From: Candidatus Lachnoclostridium avicola
Lineage (GTDB): Bacteria; Bacillota; Clostridia; Lachnospirales; Lachnospiraceae
Reading direction: 5' to 3'
NCBI GenBank assembly: GCA_019114465.1
Contig: DXFM01000027.1
Location: 79,445 to 143,444, forward strand
DNA length: 64,000 nucleotides
The notes below the pieces were generated by a model. The model did no database searches and was not told where the DNA came from. It was given only the letters and a program-made list of their open reading frames with translations. The position numbers were made by a program, and so were the translations under genes. Position 1 is the first letter of the stretch; each line of letters opens with the position of its first letter. Below, piece by piece: positions 57,529 to 64,000 of the stretch.

Positions 57529-58326
57529 ATGGAAAAGCAGTACGATGACGAAGAAATTGAAATTGACTTGAGAGCCATTTTGCTGGAATGGAGAAAGCGG
57601 TGGTGGATGATCGCGGCTGCCCTTGTGGCGGGAGCGCTGGCGGCCGGACTTTTCAGCCGGGTGATCCTGTCTCCGGTGTATGAGAGCACGTCCATGATGT
57701 ACGTGCTGTCCAAGGAGACCACTCTTTCCTCCCTGGCGGACCTTCAGATGGGGACTCAGCTGACCCAGGATTATAAAGTGCTGGTGACCAGCCGCCCGGT
57801 GCTGGAGGAAGTGATCTCAGAGCTGGGGCTGGACATGGACTATGAGGATCTGCAGGCTGCGGTATCCATTAACAATCCGTCGGATACACGAATCCTGACG
57901 ATCACCGTGAGCAATTCCGATCCGGTGATGGCAAAGACCATCGTGGATGAGATCGCCCAGACCGCCTCCGGGTACATCGGCTCCATTATGGAGATGGTTC
58001 CCCCGAAGATCGTGGAGGAAGGCCAGGTGCCGGAGTACCAGAGTTCTCCCAGCGTAAAGCGGAACGCGGCCTTAGGCGGTATAGCCGGAGCAGTTCTGGT
58101 GTGCGGCGTACTCACTCTGCTGGTGATCTTAAACGATACGATCCGGACAGAGGAGGATGTGGAACGGTATCTGGGTCTGACCACTCTGGCCCTTGTGCCG
58201 GAGCGGGGAAAGAGCCGGAAGGGAGAGGGCAGAAAGCAGAGATCCGGCGATGCCCCGGCGGGAGAGAGAAAAAAAGGCGCGTCCCGCAGTGAGACAAATA
58301 CAAGAGGAAAGAGGAGCAGGCAATGA
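57529..58326 (+). CDS. Wzz/YveK-type chain-length determinant
   Basis: N- and C-terminal TM segments; SPVYESTSMMYVLSKE. Confidence 0.9.
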   Translation: MEKQYDDEEIEIDLRAILLEWRKRWWMIAAALVAGALAAGLFSRVILSPVYESTSMMYVLSKETTLSSLADLQMGTQLTQDYKVLVTSRPVLEEVISELGLDMDYEDLQAAVSINNPSDTRILTITVSNSDPVMAKTIVDEIAQTASGYIGSIMEMVPPKIVEEGQVPEYQSSPSVKRNAALGGIAGAVLVCGVLTLLVILNDTIRTEEDVERYLGLTTLALVPERGKSRKGEGRKQRSGDAPAGERKKGASRSETNTRGKRSRQ

Positions 58327-58997
58327 GAAAGGTACAGCTGACCATGCCGGAGAGCGATCAGAGGTTTGATGAGGCGATGAAGACCCTTCGGACCAATATC
58401 CAGTTCTCCGGAGCAGATATCCGGACCATCATGATGACCAGTACGGAGCCAAACGAGGGAAAGAGCGAAATCACATTTCACACAGCTCTGTCCTTTGCCA
58501 ATACGGGAAAGAAAGTTCTGCTCATCGATGCCGATATTCATAAAAGTGTTCTGACCACCCGCTATCATCTGGACCAGGAGGTGGACGGCCTGTCCCAGTA
58601 TCTGACAGGTCAGAAGCGGGCGGAGGAAGTAATTTACAGTACAAATGTGGAAAATTTCGATATCCTGTTTTCCGGGCCTTACGCCCCGAACCCGGCGGAG
58701 CTCTTTGAGAGCAGCCTGATGAGAGAGCTTCTGGAAGAAGCGGCAAAGCACTACGATTATGTGCTGGTGGACACCCCTCCTGTGGGTTCCCTGATTGAGG
58801 GAGCGATCATCGCCCAGTATTGCGACGGCGCGATTCTGGTGATCAAGAGCGGCGCCATCAGCTACAAGCGGGTGCAGCGGGTAAAGAGGCAGGTGGAAAA
58901 GAGCGGCTGCCGAATGCTGGGGGCAGTGCTCAACATGGTAAATACGTCAAAAGGCAGTTACTATAATTCCTATTACTACGGCGATTACGATTACTAA
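58323..58997 (+). CDS. CpsD/CapB-family tyrosine kinase
   Basis: EAMKTLRTNIQFS; EPNEGKSEITFHTALSFANTGKKVLLIDADI; Tyr-rich tail YYNSYYYGDYDY. Confidence 0.93.
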   Translation: MRKVQLTMPESDQRFDEAMKTLRTNIQFSGADIRTIMMTSTEPNEGKSEITFHTALSFANTGKKVLLIDADIHKSVLTTRYHLDQEVDGLSQYLTGQKRAEEVIYSTNVENFDILFSGPYAPNPAELFESSLMRELLEEAAKHYDYVLVDTPPVGSLIEGAIIAQYCDGAILVIKSGAISYKRVQRVKRQVEKSGCRMLGAVLNMVNTSKGSYYNSYYYGDYDY

Positions 58998-59068
58998 AAG
59001 TTCTGTAAAGCCGGAGGAGATAGTGGTGCTGATTGAAATATAACTAATACAAGGAGGAAACAAAGAGG

Positions 59069-60055
59069 ATGAAAAAGAGTAAGAAAAAAATCCTGACAGG
59101 CGTTCTTGCAGCGGCTCTGGTAATGGGCAGCGCAATGCCGGCTCTGGCCGCAGAAGGCTGGAGACAGAACGATACCGGCTGGTGGTATGAGTATGACGAC
59201 GGAAGCTACGTAGTCAACGCATGGAAGTTTATCAACAACCAGTGGTATTTCTTTGACCAGAACGGCTACATGAGCCGCGGCTGGGTAATGGACAATGGTA
59301 CCTGGTATTTCTGCGATGCCAATGGAGCAATGCAGAGCGGATGGGTGAGAGTAGACGGAGTAAACTACTACTTAAATCCCGTTTCCGACGGTACCAAGGG
59401 AGCTATGAAAGTGGGAGAAGTGACCATTGACGGTCAGGTATACCACTTTGCAGAGAGCGGAGCCTGCCAGGACAGTGTGGCAACTCCTACCGCTCAGTTC
59501 TACGCTAATGGCCAGTGGGTAGTGACCAGCACGCCGGGCGGCGGAAGCAGCGGCGGTGGCGGCGGCAGCAGCTCCGGCGGTGGCGGCGGCAGCTCTTTAC
59601 CGACCACATCTACTGACGGAAGAGAAGTCAATCAGGCTGTAAAAGATCAGGTAGCTGCTGTGGAAAGCGAGATCACAGGAGAAGGCTCCGTGATCACAAG
59701 CATCAATACCACGACCTCCACTGCTCTGGAGACCCAGAAAGTGATGGTTAATGTGGATAAGGATCTGGCAGCAGACAAGACCATTGCAGATACGGACGCT
59801 GAGGCAGCCGTTGCCAGCGTGATGGAGACTCTCATCGACAATAAGAATGTGGTTACCATTGAGTATCCGGCAAGAGACATGACCTTTAATATGGCAGATG
59901 GCGGAGCGGATACGGCAAAAAAAGCTCTTTCCGCAGCATTTGACCGCATCAGCGGCGAGCAGATGAGCTATCTGGAGGGTAAGACCTACACTGCTGTTGT
60001 CACCATGGCAGACGGCGGAGAGGTAACTTACACTGTAAGCTTTAGTTTTCAGTAA
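59069..60055 (+). CDS. Exported protein with choline/cell-wall-binding-type repeats, Gly/Ser linker and an uncharacterised C-terminal domain
   Basis: Signal peptide; GWWYEYDDGSYVVNAWKFINNQWYFFDQNGYMSRGWV...; GGGSSGGGGGSSSGGGGGSS linker. Confidence 0.85.
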   Translation: MKKSKKKILTGVLAAALVMGSAMPALAAEGWRQNDTGWWYEYDDGSYVVNAWKFINNQWYFFDQNGYMSRGWVMDNGTWYFCDANGAMQSGWVRVDGVNYYLNPVSDGTKGAMKVGEVTIDGQVYHFAESGACQDSVATPTAQFYANGQWVVTSTPGGGSSGGGGGSSSGGGGGSSLPTTSTDGREVNQAVKDQVAAVESEITGEGSVITSINTTTSTALETQKVMVNVDKDLAADKTIADTDAEAAVASVMETLIDNKNVVTIEYPARDMTFNMADGGADTAKKALSAAFDRISGEQMSYLEGKTYTAVVTMADGGEVTYTVSFSFQ

Positions 60056-60075
60056 AAAAGGCAGGAGACAGATCC

Positions 60076-60726
60076 TTGAAGATACAGTACAGGCTGATTC
60101 TGGCCGGGATGCTGCTTCTGATGCCGGCGCAGACCCTGACGGTCTACGCCGGTTCCCTGAATGGGAATGAACAGGAGCTGCTGGGAGTGATCAGCGGAAC
60201 AGAAACTTACAACGGTCAGACATATCGGGTGAAAGAAGAGTATATCGCCCAGGCCCGGGCCTATTTTCTGCAGGATGATGTGGACATCACCGACGAGCAG
60301 AAGCAGGAAGCCCTTCAGACCATGTATGGGAGCATTGCCCAGGGAGTGGCAGAGGGTTATCTGGAACCAGTGGGAGGAAGCGGAACCGCCTATGAGGGAG
60401 GAAGCGGTTCCGGTTCTGCCCAGAACGGTGGAGAAGAGGCGGAGAAAGGCGGGGCAGAGGGAGAAAACGGAACTGCGGAGTCCGAGGAGACAGAACCTGA
60501 GACCACCCTGGCGCCGGTGATACTGGCGCTGGAACAGATCCAGGAGACAGAACCGAAGGATTCCATCCGGGATTTCCCCCTGGAAGAGATTCGAGTGGAT
60601 TATCCGTCCGGACTTCTGGCTGCGGCGGAGACGGCTGCCGGCGTGTGCCTCGCCGTCACTGCCGGTGTGGCCGCCCGTCTGGGACTGTTTCACCATCATC
60701 ATTCGAAGAAGGGGAGACGGAGATGA
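60076..60726 (+). CDS. Exported protein with acidic/Gly linker and C-terminal TM
   Basis: TTG start; signal peptide, GGSGSGSAQNGGEEAEKGGAEGENGTAESEETEPETT linker, C-terminal TM and basic tail. Confidence 0.75.
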   Translation: MKIQYRLILAGMLLLMPAQTLTVYAGSLNGNEQELLGVISGTETYNGQTYRVKEEYIAQARAYFLQDDVDITDEQKQEALQTMYGSIAQGVAEGYLEPVGGSGTAYEGGSGSGSAQNGGEEAEKGGAEGENGTAESEETEPETTLAPVILALEQIQETEPKDSIRDFPLEEIRVDYPSGLLAAAETAAGVCLAVTAGVAARLGLFHHHHSKKGRRR

Positions 60727-61523
60727 CGGGAAAGAGAAAACAGCGAAAGATCTGTGACTGGATTTTGGCGGCGGTGATTGCAGCCGCTGTCTGGGGACTG
60801 ATGGTGACCGGGCTGTTCAGTATGGGGATTTACCGTACAGAACGGCTGAATGAATGGATCTCTGAGAGCGGTTATCTGGAAGAACGATATACGGCTTTTG
60901 AGCAGAAAGTGAGAGAGACGCTGGCGGAAGCCGGCCTTCCGGAAGATCTGCTGAAAGGGGAAGAATTTCACGACCGTTTTCTGACGGATCTGAAGAAACA
61001 GATTCTGGGAAATGCTTCCCAGACGCCGGAGACATGGTTTGGAAGTCTGGCGGAAGAACGGATCGGGGAGTATCTCCTGGATCTGAACGTATATACCACA
61101 GAGCTGTCTGACGAAGGGGTGTTTGCTCTTGCGAATAATCTCCAGAGTATCGAAAGAGTCTATACGGAGATTCCGGAAATAGGGACATGGAGAGAATGGC
61201 AGACTGATGTGCTGAAGAACGGCAGGTCCCTGGCGCTGGCGTCAGGAATTATTCTGCTGGCAGCCCTGGCAGTGGCTGTGGGGATTCAGCACCGAAAATC
61301 GCGGGTTCTGGACATTGGAGGAGTGGGCGGACTATCTGGATCCATCCTCCTGGCGGCATCTGCGGCTGTCTTTCTGGTCCTGAGAGGTCCCTCAGACAGC
61401 GAGATAGCGGATATTTTTTGGAAGGAAACAGTGAAATTGGCGGCGTCTATGAGCGCAGCAGGTGCGGGAGTGTCTGTGTGCCTGTGGATGACCGGCAGGC
61501 TTTGCCGAAGGGTAAAGAGATAG
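60723..61523 (+). CDS. Membrane protein of unknown function in the EPS locus
   Basis: ATGA overlap with the upstream gene; N-terminal TM, extracytoplasmic domain, C-terminal TMs. Confidence 0.75.
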   Translation: MTGKRKQRKICDWILAAVIAAAVWGLMVTGLFSMGIYRTERLNEWISESGYLEERYTAFEQKVRETLAEAGLPEDLLKGEEFHDRFLTDLKKQILGNASQTPETWFGSLAEERIGEYLLDLNVYTTELSDEGVFALANNLQSIERVYTEIPEIGTWREWQTDVLKNGRSLALASGIILLAALAVAVGIQHRKSRVLDIGGVGGLSGSILLAASAAVFLVLRGPSDSEIADIFWKETVKLAASMSAAGAGVSVCLWMTGRLCRRVKR

Positions 61524-61549
61524 ATTAGTTACAAAAGGGATCAGGGAAT

Positions 61550-61840
61550 ATGAAAAAGAAAGTACGTAAGTGGTTGGTAATTGCAGCGGTATTGGCTATG
61601 GTCTTTGCCGGGGCGGAGATCGGAAGAAGTGTTCAGGCAAATGTGAGCGAGCCGGTGAGCGCAAATGTGATCGCCGGCATCGGAGGCCATCAGGATGGGG
61701 TCTTCCACCTGGATATAGTGGTGTGGGAGCTGCTGATGATTGGGGGAGGATACCTGATCTGGGCGGCTGTGTCCTGGGAGGACAGGAAAAAACAGAATTA
61801 CCGGAAAGCGGAGAAAAACGGATATGTTACTCAGGAATAG
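61550..61840 (+). CDS. Small two-TM membrane protein
   Basis: 96 aa; operon position; overlaps the next CDS by 17 nt. Confidence 0.7.
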   Translation: MKKKVRKWLVIAAVLAMVFAGAEIGRSVQANVSEPVSANVIAGIGGHQDGVFHLDIVVWELLMIGGGYLIWAAVSWEDRKKQNYRKAEKNGYVTQE

Positions 61841-63260
61841 AAATTTTTACGTGTTTGCAGATCTTGGGGCAGTTATCCTTTCCTTCTTTCTGACAGCGCT
61901 GGCCCGTTACGCATCCTTCACAGGCTCCCGGCTGGCGTTTGGAAATCTTTCCGGCTGCGGCCTGCTGGTGTCCGCTTACGTTCTGGTAATCCTGTTTTAC
62001 CAGCCGAAAAGGAAAATCGGAGAGCGGGGAAGATGGAATGAATTGCAGAACGTCATGCTGATCAATCTGTTCATGGCGATGGCGGTATCCATGGCGTTGT
62101 ACCTGGGAGATCCCAGCATGGCGTTTCCCCGTTCTTTTTACGCACTTTTTTTCCTGTTTGACTGCCTGATCATGTATCTGGAACGGCTGTACATCCGCAG
62201 CGGACTGCGGGCTTACTATGACAATCGGGAGAACCGGAAAAAGGTGCTGGTGTGCGCCAACGGATCCAATGTGAGGAAGGTCATCCGGAAGCTGAAACAA
62301 TCCGGCCTTTATGACCGGGAAATCGTGGGAGTGGCAGTGTTCGGGCCAACCACAGGACCCCAGGATCCGGTGGAAATCGGCATGTACGAGATTCATCAGG
62401 GAGAAAAAGGACCGGAGCCGGCCCACAGCGCTCAGACGCTGGAAGAGTACGCGAAGAAAAATGCAGTGGATGAAGCTCTCCTCAGCCTGCCGGATTACGA
62501 TAAAAATCGTTTGGAAGAGCTGATCCATTATTTTGAGACCATGGGAATCAATGTCCATGTGACCATCAATACCTTTGGTCTGACAGAGAAGGAAAAGCTG
62601 GTGGAAAACTTTGGAGTGTACCACGTGCTGACCTATGCGCCGCGGGTATTTGACCCTACGGAGCTGATCGCAAAGCGGGCCATGGACATTCTGGGCGCTA
62701 TTGTGGGGCTGATCCTCACCGGCCTTTTAAGCATCGTGGTGGTGCCCCTTATCTATCTGGAGTCTCCGGGGCCGGTGATTTTTAAGCAGACGCGGATCGG
62801 CTTAAACGGCAGACGGTTCCGGATTTACAAATTCCGGTCCATGTATATGGACGCGGAGGAGCGGAAAAAAGAACTGATGGCTAAAAACGAGATGAACGGC
62901 CTGATGTTCAAGATGAAAGATGACCCGAGAATCACCAAAATCGGCAAGTTTATCCGAAAAACCAGCATTGACGAATTCCCCCAGTTCTTAAACGTGCTGA
63001 AAGGCGAGATGAGCCTGGTGGGCACCCGCCCGCCGACAGAGGATGAATTCCTGCAGTACGAAGAGCGTCACAAACGCCGCCTGAGCCTGAAACCGGGCAT
63101 CACCGGCCTGTGGCAGGTGAGCGGCCGCAGCGACATCCAGGACTTTGAGGATGTGGTGAAGCTGGATTGCGAGTACATCGACAACTGGTCCCTGGGCCTG
63201 GATATTAAGATCCTGATCCAGACGGTGCTGGTGGTGCTGGGGAAGAGGGGCGCGGAGTAG
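61824..63260 (+). CDS. Undecaprenyl-phosphate sugar phosphotransferase (polyprenyl glycosylphosphotransferase)
   Basis: KRAMDILGAIVGLILTGLLS; RFRIYKFRSMYMDAEERK; KTSIDEFPQFLNVLKGEMSLVGTRPPTEDEF; KPGITGLWQVSGRSD. Confidence 0.94.
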   Translation: MLLRNRNFYVFADLGAVILSFFLTALARYASFTGSRLAFGNLSGCGLLVSAYVLVILFYQPKRKIGERGRWNELQNVMLINLFMAMAVSMALYLGDPSMAFPRSFYALFFLFDCLIMYLERLYIRSGLRAYYDNRENRKKVLVCANGSNVRKVIRKLKQSGLYDREIVGVAVFGPTTGPQDPVEIGMYEIHQGEKGPEPAHSAQTLEEYAKKNAVDEALLSLPDYDKNRLEELIHYFETMGINVHVTINTFGLTEKEKLVENFGVYHVLTYAPRVFDPTELIAKRAMDILGAIVGLILTGLLSIVVVPLIYLESPGPVIFKQTRIGLNGRRFRIYKFRSMYMDAEERKKELMAKNEMNGLMFKMKDDPRITKIGKFIRKTSIDEFPQFLNVLKGEMSLVGTRPPTEDEFLQYEERHKRRLSLKPGITGLWQVSGRSDIQDFEDVVKLDCEYIDNWSLGLDIKILIQTVLVVLGKRGAE

Positions 63261-63397
63261 AGAGTCTAAAATGCTGTATGGTAATGTCTGCCCTAAATTT
63301 TTAGTGGCTTAGAAATGGGCTATTATGACCGCTTCCTACATCAAAAGTGGCTGAATTAGGTGTTTTTGTGTAGAAGCGTTTGTATAGTGATTTCTTC

Positions 63398-63545
63398 ATT
63401 ATAAAGCGAAAGTCGGATGGAACAGGCAGGGTGGCTACCTATTATAAAGCGAAAGTGGGGAGTTTGGCTTGGCTTGAGAAACATGAAATTATTCATTTTG
63501 GATAGATGGATGTGAATAATGATGAGGTCATTATAAAGCAAAAGT
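63398..63545 (+). repeat. Three copies of ATTATAAAGCGAAAGT
   Basis: 63398-63413, 63441-63456 (identical), 63530-63545 (one mismatch). Confidence 0.85.
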
Positions 63546-64000
63546 CATGACATGAAGAATGACGTCCACACCGCTGAAAGCCGGATAAATCAAGGATTTT
63601 CGAGAAATGTCTGTTACATGGTGACCGGACTGCCCAAATGATATTAGCTGGATAAAAATTGTCGTTTTCAGATTGCTATGTATAAAGTGTGTTTACTCAA
63701 ATGGGATTATTGAAGGCAATAAAGTATTCAATGTTTGAGGTGTCTGACCTAAATGGAATAGTTGTTGGTTATGAACCTGAAATGAACATTTCAGGGGCTG
63801 ATTTAACAAGATTTTGTACTGCGTTAATCGGGGCAGACATGACCTGAAAAAACTAAATGGATTGCTTTAGCTGATAGGGCACTGTGGAGATCATGAAGAT
63901 GTTATGAATACTCGAATGTATTTTCCACAGTGATTTCGATCATAGAAAATATTCCGGTGCTGCCGGATGGAAAGAGGAAACACGTTATGGATAAGAAGTA

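Noticed and set aside
63398-63545. Possible CRISPR array at the ATTATAAAGCGAAAGT repeats
   Set aside because: Only three copies of 16 bp, unequal spacing (43 and 89), no cas genes; transposon/recombinase-site explanation preferred.

Overview
The window looks like the chromosome of a spore-forming, GC-moderate Clostridia/Lachnospiraceae-type Firmicute; this is inferred from gene content (spoIIA, spoVA, T-boxes) and not from a database search. Most of it is housekeeping: a YibE/F protein, an Fe-S aldo/keto reductase, aconitase, hydroxylamine reductase, an Opu-type osmolyte ABC transporter behind a ydaO/c-di-AMP-like riboswitch, valS and trpS behind T-box leaders, a full argGHCJBDF cluster, a CorC/CNNM protein, folC, spoIIAA-AB-sigF, spoVAA-E, a PBP1A, typA, and a tRNA cluster. 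Three accessory zones stand out. (a) 7.9-12.4 kb: an orphan RelB/DinJ-like antitoxin, a decayed AEP-primase/helicase/PLD conflict-system gene and an intact wHTH + AbiEii-like nucleotidyltransferase pair, bracketed by two cupin-gene scars. (b) 53.0-55.7 kb: an AT-rich subtilase + AAA-ATPase pair (IetAS-like) next to duplicated tRNAs. (c) 55.9-63.3 kb: a serine recombinase and an inverted-repeat-flanked promoter upstream of an exopolysaccharide locus carrying several uncharacterised exported/membrane proteins. The most interesting possible new system is on the minus strand at 34.16-34.42 kb. There, a consensus promoter drives a leader with an SD and a 26-codon Asp/Pro/Glu-rich ORF (MDAVDSDADPERDKNMFVFLNTKHKT). 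Its last codons form the 5' arm of an intrinsic terminator upstream of the CorC/CNNM (Mg2+ transport-type) gene. This looks like a nascent-peptide Mg2+-sensing attenuator. All family assignments come from motif recognition in the supplied translations; no searches were run.
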